Notes under the pieces: generated by a model
Told to the model about the DNA's origin: nothing
What the model saw: the letters and a program-made list of their open reading frames with translations, nothing else
Database searches by the model: none
In this document: positions 43,374 to 51,678 of the stretch, in pieces
Layout: the number at the start of each line of letters is the position of its first letter
Numbering within the stretch: position 1 is the stretch's first letter
Source of the DNA: Bacteroidia bacterium
Lineage (GTDB): Bacteria > Bacteroidota > Bacteroidia > SXHM01
Direction: 5' to 3'
Assembly (NCBI GenBank): GCA_022072225.1
Contig: JAJVIC010000009.1
Coordinates: 1,230,482-1,294,481, forward strand
Length of the DNA: 64,000 nucleotides
Translations under genes and position numbers: made by a program

Positions 43374-44588
43374 TTATTCGGGTGATTTTTCCGAACTTTC
43401 TATACCTTCTGACTTTCTGATTTTTTCAATCTTGTGAACTTTCTTCGTTCCCTCATAAATAGAGAACTTCAGAAACCTGCACTCCAGCGGACCATTAAAC
43501 ACGGTTATTTTACGGGTAGGTTTTAAACCGATGTGTTTAATGGCTTCCATGTTGGAAGTTATAAGCCAGCAATCGTAACCGGCATATTTCTTTTTAAAAA
43601 CATCACCGATACTTTTATAGAGGTCGTTAATGTTTTCGCCCATACGCTCACCGTAAGGAGGATTAATGATAACCGTTCCTGTGCCGGGCGGTGGTGTAAA
43701 ATCTTCAATGGAAGCACGGAATGTTTTTACTGTGTCTTCCACTTTTGCGTTATTGATATTCTCCTGCGCTTTCTCTAAAACCTGACGGTTAATATCAGAG
43801 GCGTAAATGCGGGTGCGGTCGTCATCGCTAATCTTATTGACAGCCGAATCCATAATTACCTGAAATAAATCGGCATCAAAATCTTTCCACTTTTCAAAAC
43901 CAAACTCATTGCGGAAATAACCTGCAGGAATATTGTTTGCAATCAAAGCGGCTTCAATGGCAATGGTTCCCGAACCGCACATGGGGTCGATGAAATTTAA
44001 TGGAGGTGTCCATTCTGTAAGCATTACCAGACCTGCCGCCAATACTTCATTTATAGGAGCCGGACCTGTTTCTTCGCGGTAGCCGCGTTTGTGCAATGAT
44101 TCGCCTGAACTGTCTAACGAAACGGTAAATTCATTTTCTCTGACATGAAGGTTAATGCGCACATCCGGTTTTTCCAAGTCAACGCTGGGGCGTTTGCCAA
44201 ACTTATCACGAAAACGGTCTGCAATAGCATCTTTGGCTTTTTGCGAAAGAAACTTTGAGTGATTAAAAAGAGTAGAGTTTACAGTACTGTCAATGGCAAA
44301 GGTATTGTTTACATCAAAGATGTTTTCCCATTCCATTTTAAATATCTGTCCGTAAAGCTGTACTTCATTCTCAGCTTTAAAACTATGAATAGGTTTTAAA
44401 ATTCTTAAAGCCGTACGCAAACAAATATTGGCTTTGTACATAAACCCTTTGTCGCCCTCAAAGCTAACGGCACGGTTATGTGCTTCTACTTTCTGCGCGC
44501 CAAGTTTCAGTAACTCTTTTGCAAGAATTGGCTCAAGCCCTGCCATGGTTTTGGCAGTCATTTTAAATAATTGTTCTTCTGCTTTCAT
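43374..44588 (-). CDS. THUMP-domain class I rRNA methyltransferase (RlmL N-terminal type)
   Basis: 404 residues from ATG at 44588 (MKAEEQLFKMTAKTM). The frame stays open to 44627, but that part (MMLKQVQQDEQ) is a repeat element and is not conserved. THUMP domain at about 45-155, then the UPF0020 methyltransferase fold: INEVLAAGLVMLTEWTPPLN, IDPMCGSGTIAIEAALIANN, IYASDINRQVLEKAQENINN and catalytic INPPYGERMG. Like RlmL, it probably makes N2-methylguanosine in 23S rRNA, but could be a YpsC-type relative. Confidence 0.9.
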   Translation of the reverse strand: MKAEEQLFKMTAKTMAGLEPILAKELLKLGAQKVEAHNRAVSFEGDKGFMYKANICLRTALRILKPIHSFKAENEVQLYGQIFKMEWENIFDVNNTFAIDSTVNSTLFNHSKFLSQKAKDAIADRFRDKFGKRPSVDLEKPDVRINLHVRENEFTVSLDSSGESLHKRGYREETGPAPINEVLAAGLVMLTEWTPPLNFIDPMCGSGTIAIEAALIANNIPAGYFRNEFGFEKWKDFDADLFQVIMDSAVNKISDDDRTRIYASDINRQVLEKAQENINNAKVEDTVKTFRASIEDFTPPPGTGTVIINPPYGERMGENINDLYKSIGDVFKKKYAGYDCWLITSNMEAIKHIGLKPTRKITVFNGPLECRFLKFSIYEGTKKVHKIEKIRKSEGIESSEKSPE

Positions 44589-44600
44589 TTTCTTCTGTTC

Positions 44601-44627
44601 GTCCTGCTGAACTTGTTTCAGCATCAT
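44601..44627 (+). repeat. GTCC-hairpin element
   Basis: Layout GTCC, stem TGCT, loop GAACTTGTTTC, stem AGCA, TCAT. It lies just upstream of the methyltransferase start (44588) and faces the element at 44636 on the other strand, 8 bases away. Confidence 0.8.
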
Positions 44628-44635
44628 TTTATTTA

Positions 44636-44662
44636 GAGACCCCGAAACAAGTTCGGGGTGAC
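44636..44662 (-). repeat. GTCA-hairpin element
   Basis: On minus: GTCA, stem CCCC, loop GAACTTGTTTC, stem GGGG, TCTC. It has the same 11-base loop as the element at 44601 while all four stem pairs remain paired despite different bases. It is the second half of an outward-facing inverted pair and ends 2 bases before the flavin reductase stop. Confidence 0.85.
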
Positions 44663-44663
44663 G

Positions 44664-45560
44664 TTATTCCAACGATAGCAATAACTTCCACGCTTCCCCC
44701 ACATTATCCACATTCAGCAACTGCTGTGCATTTTGATGAAGGATTTTCTCCAGTTCTTTCGGGTCTTTTTTATGAACATCCAGTATCTTTTTTATGCCGG
44801 GCTGTTCTTTAAATGCCTCTACTTCTTCGGCTGAAGGCAGAGCTTCTACATTACCAAGTTTTCCTAAATCATTTCCGGTAAGAATGCTGCTTTCTCTTAT
44901 ATGTTCGGGCAGGGCGTCAATGCCAATACCTTTTCCTGTCGGCTTGGCTACTTTAAAAATAGCATTACCCGAAGCACGTGAATACCAGTCGCCACCCATG
45001 CGCCCAACTAAATCAATTTTGTTAGGGTCAATTACTCCGTTGGAATCTAAAATATCTTCGCTTACGTGCATCAATAGTATTTCACAAATAACAAGATTTG
45101 CTGCACCGCCTTCATTTCCCATTGAAAAAACATCTACCACCTTACACTCCATCTGTACAGGCGATTCCTTTACACGAAAAGGTTTTATCAGTTCTGATTC
45201 AAGTTTTGTTAAACCTGCTTTCACAAATTCATCAACTCCTTTCGGATATTCGGTGCTTGACAACGAGCTTTGCTGCACCAAATCGTAATTCACCACATTA
45301 ATTACTACTTCTTTTGTTTCAATGCAATTATCCAAGGTGTCTTTGGTTGTATTTCCGCGCACCCTGCGTGCAGGCGAAAAAACAATAGTAGCCGGATTAG
45401 AGCCAAAAGCATTGAAAAAGCTGAACGGACTAAGATTGGCATTTCCATCTTTATCTACTGTGCTTGCAAAAGCAATGGGTCGAGGCGCAATAGCACCAAG
45501 CATATAGGAATGAAGCACTCCTGTAGCTACTTCACCGGGTTTAATTCGTTTCATGGACAT
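44664..45560 (-). CDS. flavin reductase family protein
   Basis: 298 residues. FMN-binding split barrel at residues about 10-200: YMLGAIAPRPIAFASTVDKD, ANLSPFSFFNAFGSNPATIV, FSPARRVRGNTTKDTLDN, as in the flavin-reductase-like/PF01613 family of longer members. The C-terminal 90 residues (LTGNDLGKLGNVEALPSAEE, LHQNAQQLLNVDNVGEAWKL) are a helical extension common in Bacteroidota homologs. Likely reduces or binds FMN; the partner is unknown. ATG at 45560 or 45554 are both possible. Confidence 0.88.
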   Translation of the reverse strand: MSMKRIKPGEVATGVLHSYMLGAIAPRPIAFASTVDKDGNANLSPFSFFNAFGSNPATIVFSPARRVRGNTTKDTLDNCIETKEVVINVVNYDLVQQSSLSSTEYPKGVDEFVKAGLTKLESELIKPFRVKESPVQMECKVVDVFSMGNEGGAANLVICEILLMHVSEDILDSNGVIDPNKIDLVGRMGGDWYSRASGNAIFKVAKPTGKGIGIDALPEHIRESSILTGNDLGKLGNVEALPSAEEVEAFKEQPGIKKILDVHKKDPKELEKILHQNAQQLLNVDNVGEAWKLLLSLE

Positions 45561-45665
45561 AAAAATGAGGTTGCGAAGTTAGTTTTTAAAATCGGTGTGA
45601 GTAAAACAATAGCGTATCTGATTTGTTTCAAAAAAACTGAAATGATAATTGTTTTAATAAAAATC

Positions 45666-45673
45666 TATCTTTG
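45666..45673 (+). promoter_or_regulatory. -7 box of the tRNA-Leu(UAG)/tig transcript
   Basis: TATCTTTG is a perfect match to the Bacteroidota -7 box, 23 bases upstream of the tRNA. The nearest TTG (45649) leaves only a 14-base spacer, so the -33 element is uncertain. Confidence 0.5.
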
Positions 45674-45696
45674 CGCCCTGTTTTAAAATTCCACAT

Positions 45697-45778
45697 GCGG
45701 ATGTGGCGTAATTGGCAGCCGCGCCAGACTTAGGATCTGGTGCCGAAAGGCGTGGGGGTTCGAGTCCCTTCATCCGCA
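45697..45778 (+). tRNA. tRNA-Leu (UAG)
   Basis: 82 bases. Acceptor GCGGATG pairs with CATCCGC; anticodon stem CCAGA/TCTGG with loop CTTAGGA, anticodon TAG at 45731-45733; a long variable arm (TGCCGAAAGGCG) as in class II tRNAs; T-loop GGTTCGAGT. The 3' CCA is not encoded. The trigger-factor start lies 7 bases after the tRNA end, so they are probably on one transcript and the mRNA 5' end may be made by tRNA 3' processing. Confidence 0.96.
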
Positions 45779-45785
45779 CAAAAAA

Positions 45786-47162
45786 ATGACACAATTAATG
45801 AATATCAAAGAAGAAAGAACAGATGCTCTCAACGGGAGCATCGTTATTGACCTCAAAGCAGACGAATATCTTCCAAAGGTTGATAAAGCGTTGAAAGAAC
45901 ATCAGAAAAAGGCAAGTATGCCTGGGTTTCGTCCGGGCAAAGTGCCTTTCGGTGTGGTGAAAAAGATGTATGGCAAATCAGTTTTGCTGGATGAGGTGAA
46001 CAAAATTCTTTCAGACAGCCTTTACAATTACATCAGCGAAAAAAAACTGAACATTCTCGGAAATCCTATTCCCAACAATGAGAAAACAGGAAAGGTTGAC
46101 TTTGATAATCCTTCTGATTTAAGTTTTGTTTACGATTTAGGGTTTGCTCCTGAGTTTACGCTAGATATTTCAAACGCACAGACTTTTAAGTTCTATGAAA
46201 TAAAAGTTACTCCCGAAGAGTTGGAACGTGCCGTTGAAAACATCGCTAAACGCAATGGTAAATTGGTTGATGTGGAAGTTGCCGGAGAAAACGATTTGTT
46301 GCACGGAATTTTCACCGAAGTTGATGCTAACGGAAACGTTGTTGAAGGTGGAATTACAAGCCATGCAGATGTTGCGTTGGCTCGTGTAAAAGATGATAAT
46401 CTGCGCAATACCCTTTCATTATTGAAGAAAGGTGCGGATACCATTGTTGAGCCTGAAAAAATCAGTGATAATGCAACCGACCGTGCAGCCATGCTTGGTA
46501 TCACAAAAGAACAGGAAGAAACCGTTGCTGGCAAGAAATTCAAATTTGAATTGGAAACCATCAAACATCTTGAACCGGCTGAAATCAACGAAGAGTTGCT
46601 GCTGAAAATGTATCCGGCAGGTGATGTGAAAACATTGGATGACCTGAAAAAGAAAATTGAACAGGACATTAAAAAATACTTTGAAGTAGAAAGCGAGCGC
46701 AAACTGAAGAACGATATTGTGTTGGAGTTGCTGAAGAAAACCAATCTCACATTACCTGATGCCTTTTTGAAGCGCTGGTTGCTTGTTATCAATGAAAAAG
46801 GTGCAACTGCCGAGCAGATTGAACAGGAATACGACAGCTACAAAGATGGTTTGAAGTGGCAGTTGATTGAAAATAAAATTATAGCCGACAACAAGATTTC
46901 AGTTACCGAAGAGGAACTTAAAGAAGGTATCCGCAAAGAAGTACTACGCCAGTTTGAATACTTTGGAATGCCTGACCCGGGCGAAGAAGTGCTGCAAAGC
47001 ATGATTCAAAACTTTATGAAAAATAAAGATGAAATCCGCAAGGTAAATGACAAAATGTATGACGAAAAAACTTTAGCGTTGTACAAAGAAAAGTTCAACA
47101 TACAGAAAGTAGAAGTTACACAAGAAGAATTCTATAATTTAGCAGCCGCTCAAACGGTTTAA
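45786..47162 (+). CDS. tig: trigger factor
   Basis: 458 residues. Ribosome-associated chaperone and peptidyl-prolyl isomerase. The ribosome-binding signature is at residues about 46-53 (MPGFRPGKVPFGVVKKMYG). The central FKBP-like domain is diverged and its core is weak, as is usual in Bacteroidota; the C-terminal arm helices (ELLLKMYPAGDVKTLDDLKK to FMKNKDEIRKVNDKMYDEKT) are complete. Starts 7 bases after tRNA-Leu; followed by clpP and clpX, the conserved tig-clpP-clpX order. Confidence 0.95.
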   Translation: MTQLMNIKEERTDALNGSIVIDLKADEYLPKVDKALKEHQKKASMPGFRPGKVPFGVVKKMYGKSVLLDEVNKILSDSLYNYISEKKLNILGNPIPNNEKTGKVDFDNPSDLSFVYDLGFAPEFTLDISNAQTFKFYEIKVTPEELERAVENIAKRNGKLVDVEVAGENDLLHGIFTEVDANGNVVEGGITSHADVALARVKDDNLRNTLSLLKKGADTIVEPEKISDNATDRAAMLGITKEQEETVAGKKFKFELETIKHLEPAEINEELLLKMYPAGDVKTLDDLKKKIEQDIKKYFEVESERKLKNDIVLELLKKTNLTLPDAFLKRWLLVINEKGATAEQIEQEYDSYKDGLKWQLIENKIIADNKISVTEEELKEGIRKEVLRQFEYFGMPDPGEEVLQSMIQNFMKNKDEIRKVNDKMYDEKTLALYKEKFNIQKVEVTQEEFYNLAAAQTV

Positions 47163-47174
47163 ATAACTAATAAT

Positions 47175-47202
47175 GTCACCCTGAGCGTAGTCGAAGGGTC
47201 TC
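47175..47202 (+). repeat. GTCA-hairpin element between tig and clpP
   Basis: GTCA, stem CCCT, loop GAGCGTAGTCGA, stem AGGG, TCTC. It lies in the 57-base tig-clpP gap, 17 bases before the clpP start. Same frame and near-same loop as the element at 39222, with a fully exchanged stem. Confidence 0.85.
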
Positions 47203-47219
47203 AATAAAAACTTAAAAAT

Positions 47220-47879
47220 ATGCAAAACGAATTTCGCAAATACGCCATAAAACACAGAGGAATCAGCAGTCTTTACTACGATGATTATGCAAAAGCAATG
47301 ACTCCTTACATTATAGAAGAACGTCAGTTAAACGTTGCACAGATGGACGTTTTCTCGCGTTTGATGATGGACAGAATTATTTTTCTCGGAACAGGAATTG
47401 ACGACCAGATTGCAAACATTATTCAGGCGCAGTTACTTTTCTTAGAATCAACCGATCCTAAAAAAGACATTCAGATTTATCTGAATTCTCCCGGAGGCTC
47501 TGTGTATGCAGGTCTTGGAATTTACGATACCATGCAATACATTGCTCCCGATGTGGCAACCATTTGCACCGGGATGGCTGCAAGTATGGGTGCGGTATTA
47601 ATGTGTGCGGGAACAAAGGGCAAACGTACCGCTTTGAAACATGCACGTGTGATGATCCACCAGCCAATGGGCGGGGCGCAGGGTCAGGCATCTGATATTG
47701 AAATTACAGCGCGCGAAATCCAGAAGTTGAAAAAAGAACTTTACGACATTATTGCCAAACACTCTGGCCAGCCATTTGAAAAAGTGGAAGCTGACAGCGA
47801 CCGCGACTACTGGATGATTGCTGAAGAAGCAAAAGCTTACGGAATGTTGGATGAAGTATTAGTAAGAAAAGAGAAATAA
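47220..47879 (+). CDS. clpP: ATP-dependent Clp protease proteolytic subunit
   Basis: 219 residues. Catalytic triad Ser 122 (GMAASMG), His 147 ([11 protein letters not shown]) and Asp 196 (DRDYW), with the same spacing as in E. coli ClpP. Contains the family's [20 protein letters not shown] and [18 protein letters not shown]. Forms the 14-subunit chamber with ClpX. The N-terminus up to about residue 20 is longer than the mature enzyme and may be a propeptide. A dispersed repeat lies right before it. Confidence 0.98.
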   Translation: MQNEFRKYAIKHRGISSLYYDDYAKAMTPYIIEERQLNVAQMDVFSRLMMDRIIFLGTGIDDQIANIIQAQLLFLESTDPKKDIQIYLNSPGGSVYAGLGIYDTMQYIAPDVATICTGMAASMGAVLMCAGTKGKRTALKHARVMIHQPMGGAQGQASDIEITAREIQKLKKELYDIIAKHSGQPFEKVEADSDRDYWMIAEEAKAYGMLDEVLVRKEK

Positions 47880-47886
47880 TCAAACC

Positions 47887-48261
47887 ATGATTAAGAAACT
47901 ATTGTTGTCTGTATTTATTGTTGCAGCTCTTGCCGGTTGTAATAAAGATAAATATGTAGTGGAATATGTAGTGGACTGCAATACCTGCACCATCAGCTAT
48001 TGGGACGAAAATTCAGCTTTTGTTGAGCGTATTCCCTCTACCGGAAATTGGACATATAGTTTTGAAGCTACTCAAGAAAATAAAATATCTGTTGCCGCTC
48101 AAAGTCAGCTTTGTCTGGACACTGCAGCATGTGCCGATTCATTGCAATTACTTGCTGACAGCGTTTATGTTTCAGTAAAAGTTGACGGAAAGGTGCAGGA
48201 AAGTGCCTCTGCAGGTAATGCCGAATTTTCAGCGGCCTGGGTGGAGATTTTCTTGGAATAA
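47887..48261 (+). CDS. small lipoprotein of unknown function between clpP and clpX
   Basis: 124 residues. Lipobox ALAGCNKDK (Cys 18), then a single beta-rich domain (VVEYVVDCNTCTISYWDENS, STGNWTYSFEATQENKISVA) with a CxxC pair and two later Cys (LCLDTAACADS). It looks like a small immunoglobulin-like or CubicO-unrelated beta fold; I recognise no family. It lies 7 bases after clpP, so it is co-transcribed, although it is an envelope protein set between two cytoplasmic protease genes. Confidence 0.7.
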   Translation: MIKKLLLSVFIVAALAGCNKDKYVVEYVVDCNTCTISYWDENSAFVERIPSTGNWTYSFEATQENKISVAAQSQLCLDTAACADSLQLLADSVYVSVKVDGKVQESASAGNAEFSAAWVEIFLE

Positions 48262-48379
48262 CACCACGTTGTTAATAACCTCCTTTAAGGTTGCTGAACC
48301 ATTTCTGCAATTTGTGGGTATAATTACCGTTTAAATTATAGTTTTATATCTTTACAATCCTATTCCTAAGCCAATTTTC

Positions 48380-49615
48380 ATGGACAAAGAAAAAATAAAA
48401 TGCTCGTTCTGCGATCGCGACAAGCGCGATACAGCTGTTCTGATAGCCGGAATTTCCGGACATATTTGTGATAAATGTATTGAACAGGCGCAGTTCATTA
48501 TCCGTGAAGAAATGAGCGGAAAAGAAAAAGGTCAGTTTTCAAATCTGAACCTGCTGAAACCTGCTGAAATAAAGAAATACCTTGATGAGTATATTATCGG
48601 TCAGGACGAAGCAAAGAAAGTTTTGTCGGTAGCAGTATATAACCATTTTAAACGCCTGACTCAAAAGATAGGTCGTAAAGATGAAGATGTTGACATTGAA
48701 AAATCAAACATCATAATGGTTGGCGAAACAGGAACAGGAAAAACCTTGTTGGCGCGAACTATTGCAAATCTTTTACACGTTCCATTTTGCATAGCAGATG
48801 CAACTGTTCTCACCGAAGCAGGTTACGTGGGTGAAGATGTCGAAAGTATCCTTTCACGCTTATTGCAGGCAGCCGATTATGATGTGGCAGCAGCGGAACG
48901 CGGTATAGTTTTTATTGACGAAATTGATAAAATTGCCCGAAAAGGCGATAATGCTTCTATAACAAGGGATGTATCGGGCGAAGGAGTACAACAGGGTTTA
49001 TTGAAACTGTTGGAAGGTTCAACCGTGAATGTCCCACCGCAAGGAGGAAGAAAGCACCCTGAGCAGAAATTGGTTTCGTTAAACACACGCAACATACTCT
49101 TTATTTGCGGTGGTGCTTTTGATGGTATTGACAGAATTATCGGGAAACGTATGCTTACTCAGTCTATCGGTTATACCAAAGACAAAGGAGCTGAGAATGT
49201 GGATAAGACAAATTTCCTGCAATACATCACTGCTCCCGATTTGAAAAAATTCGGACTTATTCCGGAGTTAATCGGCAGGTTGCCGATTGTAACACATCTG
49301 AACCCGCTTACAAAAGATACCCTTCAGCGCATTTTGGTTGAACCTAAAAATGCACTTATTAAGCAGTATATCAAGTTGTTTAAAATCGATGGAGTTGATT
49401 TGAAAATTGAAAAAGAAGTACTTGAACTTATTGTTGATAAGGCAGTGGAATTTAAGTTGGGTGCCAGAGGGTTACGTTCTATATGTGAAGCAATACTTTT
49501 GGATACTATGTTTGAACTCCCTTCTCAAAAGGATATTAAAACCATAAACATCACACTCGATTTTGCACTCGAGAAATTAGAGAAGTCAAAGATCACAAAG
49601 TTGAAGGCAGCCTAG
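48380..49615 (+). CDS. clpX: ATP-dependent Clp protease ATP-binding subunit ClpX
   Basis: 411 residues. Zinc-binding N-domain with Cys 8, 11, 30 and 33, the AAA+ core with Walker A GETGTGKT at residues 115-122, Walker B GIVFIDEIDK, pore loop GYVGED, sensor region LFICGGAFDGID and C-domain LGARGLRSICEAILLDT. Unfolds tagged proteins and feeds them to ClpP. 118 bases separate it from the lipoprotein, enough for its own promoter. It overlaps the end of the convergent sterol-desaturase gene by 4 bases. Confidence 0.98.
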   Translation: MDKEKIKCSFCDRDKRDTAVLIAGISGHICDKCIEQAQFIIREEMSGKEKGQFSNLNLLKPAEIKKYLDEYIIGQDEAKKVLSVAVYNHFKRLTQKIGRKDEDVDIEKSNIIMVGETGTGKTLLARTIANLLHVPFCIADATVLTEAGYVGEDVESILSRLLQAADYDVAAAERGIVFIDEIDKIARKGDNASITRDVSGEGVQQGLLKLLEGSTVNVPPQGGRKHPEQKLVSLNTRNILFICGGAFDGIDRIIGKRMLTQSIGYTKDKGAENVDKTNFLQYITAPDLKKFGLIPELIGRLPIVTHLNPLTKDTLQRILVEPKNALIKQYIKLFKIDGVDLKIEKEVLELIVDKAVEFKLGARGLRSICEAILLDTMFELPSQKDIKTINITLDFALEKLEKSKITKLKAA

Positions 49616-50523
49616 GCTAAATTCTGTTCCTTTCTCAGTTCATCAGAAGTTTTGGTAGAGCCATCGTGACTCCAGCCCGGAGGCATGAAAAGGTATTTTA
49701 GTTTGGTTTTAAAATCAGGTGCCCGTTTTAAATCTTCTGCTATTGCAAAGTATTCATGGCTTGCAATTTTAAACAGGTTGTAGGTGTTTATGTTTTTTGT
49801 CAGACCATAAACAACAGGTTCTTTATCTTCTTCTTTGGCAAAAGTTCCGAACAATCTGTCCCAGATTATAAAAATGCCTGCATGGTTGCGGTCAAGGTAG
49901 CGTACATTGCTTGCATGATGAACACGGTGATGTGAGGGTGTATTCATGAACCATTCTAAAAAGCCAAGCGACTTTATGGTTTTTGTATGTACCCAAAATT
50001 GGTAAATAAGGCTGAAACTCATCATAATCATCACCATCAGTGGAGGAAATCCAATAAGCGGAAGCCACAACCAAAAGACATATTTGTACAATATCTCAGT
50101 CCAGCTTTGGCGCAATGCAACTGCTAAGTTGTAATTAACCGAAGAATGGTGATTTACATGCGCTGCCCATAAAATACGGATGTGGTGACTCAAACGGTGA
50201 TGCCAGTAAAAACTGAAATCGTCAAGAAATAGCAAAAGCAACCAGGCCCACCAGTATTTTAAATTATCAGCCATACTCATTACATTAATTTCGCGTAATT
50301 CAGTAAATATGGCAAATTGATTAATCCATGTGAATATACTGAATGCAGCGGCCTTTACAAATACACCAATTGCTAACGAGCCAAGCCCCATTCCAATACT
50401 CGAAAGGCTGTCGATAGTATTGTGCACGTGCATGTGCATCCGGTGACTGAGATAAAGTTCAATAAAGATAAGTGCTAAAAAGCCGGGAATAAACCAAACG
50501 GTGGGGTCTTGCCAAGGTTCCAT
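49612..50523 (-). CDS. sterol desaturase / fatty acid hydroxylase family protein
   Basis: 303 residues from ATG at 50523 (MEPWQDPTVWFIPGFLALIF); an upstream 24-codon extension is not supported. Four membrane helices and the His-rich diiron motifs of PF04116: YWHHRLSHHIRILWAAHVNH followed by HHSS, and later THTIKSLGFLEWFMNTPSHH followed by RVHHASN. These enzymes use oxygen and a diiron centre to hydroxylate or desaturate lipids; in Bacteroidota some act on sphingolipids, but the substrate here is not clear. The C-terminal cytosolic end is Lys-rich. Confidence 0.92.
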   Translation of the reverse strand: MEPWQDPTVWFIPGFLALIFIELYLSHRMHMHVHNTIDSLSSIGMGLGSLAIGVFVKAAAFSIFTWINQFAIFTELREINVMSMADNLKYWWAWLLLLFLDDFSFYWHHRLSHHIRILWAAHVNHHSSVNYNLAVALRQSWTEILYKYVFWLWLPLIGFPPLMVMIMMSFSLIYQFWVHTKTIKSLGFLEWFMNTPSHHRVHHASNVRYLDRNHAGIFIIWDRLFGTFAKEEDKEPVVYGLTKNINTYNLFKIASHEYFAIAEDLKRAPDFKTKLKYLFMPPGWSHDGSTKTSDELRKEQNLA

Positions 50524-50632
50524 AAAGAAATATTTTTTCGCGAAATTACTGCATTTGTGTTTATAAAGTATTGATTGTCTGCTGATATTTATCAAGCTGT
50601 AGCTACAAATTATTTGTAGAAAGAAAATAGTT

Positions 50633-50640
50633 TAACTTTG
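50633..50640 (+). promoter_or_regulatory. -7 box of tRNA-Leu(GAG)
   Basis: TAACTTTG, a good -7 match, 9 bases before the tRNA; TTG at 50614 gives a 16-base spacer. Transcription should begin at or a base or two before the tRNA. Confidence 0.5.
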
Positions 50641-50649
50641 CGCCTCGCT

Positions 50650-50732
50650 GCCCGGGTGGCGAAATTGGCAGACGCACCATCTTGAGGGGGTGGCGCCTTA
50701 CAGGTGTACGAGTTCGAATCTCGTTCCGGGCA
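50650..50732 (+). tRNA. tRNA-Leu (GAG)
   Basis: 83 bases. Acceptor GCCCGGG pairs with TCCGGGC (one G-T); anticodon stem CCATC/GGTGG with loop TTGAGGG, anticodon GAG at 50684-50686; long variable arm of class II type; T-loop GTTCGAATC. CCA is not encoded. The next ATG is 14 bases downstream, so the secreted-protein gene may share its transcript. Confidence 0.96.
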
Positions 50733-50746
50733 CAAAAATATACCTA

Positions 50747-51634
50747 ATGAACCAAGCGAAAACAGTTGTTGTATTTTTTATGCTGACATCGCTTTGTCTT
50801 TTTACATTAACGGTTTCTGCTCAAAAACTATATTTCTGCAAAAGCTATAGCGAAACAGGCGAGCCCAAGGGTGTTTCTGAAGACTGGTCTTTTGACGGCA
50901 AACCAACGGAAGTAACCTTTTTGTACAACAATGGAAAAACAACGTTCAGTTTTGCTTCACTGTTTTTTGTGATTGAAAACACAGCAACAAAAAAAACAAA
51001 TAAGGTTGAGTTTAAAGTAGCGCAAAACCGCAACTGGGATGCTATGAAATATACCTTTAAAGAAGCCGGCTATTATGCGGTTTCGGTTTTTGGAAACGAT
51101 AATAAATTGCTGGCAAAATCACTTATAAAAGTGGGTGAAACCAAAGCCAGGGAGGTTGTAAAAGAAGAAGTGAAGAACGAAGCTGTGAGTAAAGAAGTGA
51201 AAAATGTTGAAGAGAATAAAACAGAACCCAAAGAGGTTGTAGCAGAGCTAAAGGTTGAGCAACAAGAGGAATCGAAAGAAGTAAAAGAGGTTTTATATTA
51301 CGATGAATTGAAAGTGGTTTTCTGTGAGCAGGTAAAAGAAAACAAAGTAGTAAACGAGAAAACCAATTTTAAAATGAGTGAGCTGGGCGCTTATGTAGAA
51401 GTGGTTTTGCAAAACACAAAAGCATTGAACACTTCAGCAATTACGGTTGACATCTGGAAAAAAGATGGAGATTCGTACAGCGAACATGTGGACGAGCAGG
51501 AGCTGAAGCTGGACAGCAAAAGTAAGCAGGTAAATTTTCACCGTTCGTTTTTTAAGCCGGGTGATTACAAGTTCTCGTTCTTTAACGATAACGGTGTGTG
51601 GATGACCACCGGTTATGTTACCGTTACCCAGTAA
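50747..51634 (+). CDS. secreted two-domain protein of unknown function
   Basis: 295 residues from ATG at 50747, which gives a normal signal peptide (ends VSAQ); the open frame upstream lies inside the tRNA. Two beta domains of about 100 residues flank an acidic/Lys linker rich in EVKN and KEV. The domains look related to each other: KLYFCKSYSETGEPKG... with KSLIKVG at one end, and KVVFCEQVKENKVVNEK... with GYVTVTQ at the other, both with a FxxAGYYAVSVFG / FKPGDYKFSFFN strand. This suggests an internal duplication. No known family. Confidence 0.75.
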   Translation: MNQAKTVVVFFMLTSLCLFTLTVSAQKLYFCKSYSETGEPKGVSEDWSFDGKPTEVTFLYNNGKTTFSFASLFFVIENTATKKTNKVEFKVAQNRNWDAMKYTFKEAGYYAVSVFGNDNKLLAKSLIKVGETKAREVVKEEVKNEAVSKEVKNVEENKTEPKEVVAELKVEQQEESKEVKEVLYYDELKVVFCEQVKENKVVNEKTNFKMSELGAYVEVVLQNTKALNTSAITVDIWKKDGDSYSEHVDEQELKLDSKSKQVNFHRSFFKPGDYKFSFFNDNGVWMTTGYVTVTQ

Positions 51635-51678
51635 CATTGATTTTTATCATCAACAGATTTGTGTCTGTGGAGATTATG

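Noticed and set aside
44589-44627. Upstream start (MMLKQVQQDEQ) for the THUMP methyltransferase
   Set aside because: The residues are coded by a dispersed hairpin repeat, not by a conserved N-terminus; ATG 44588 fits the family.
50690-50746. Upstream start of the secreted protein inside tRNA-Leu
   Set aside because: It lies in the tRNA; ATG 50747 gives a clean signal peptide.
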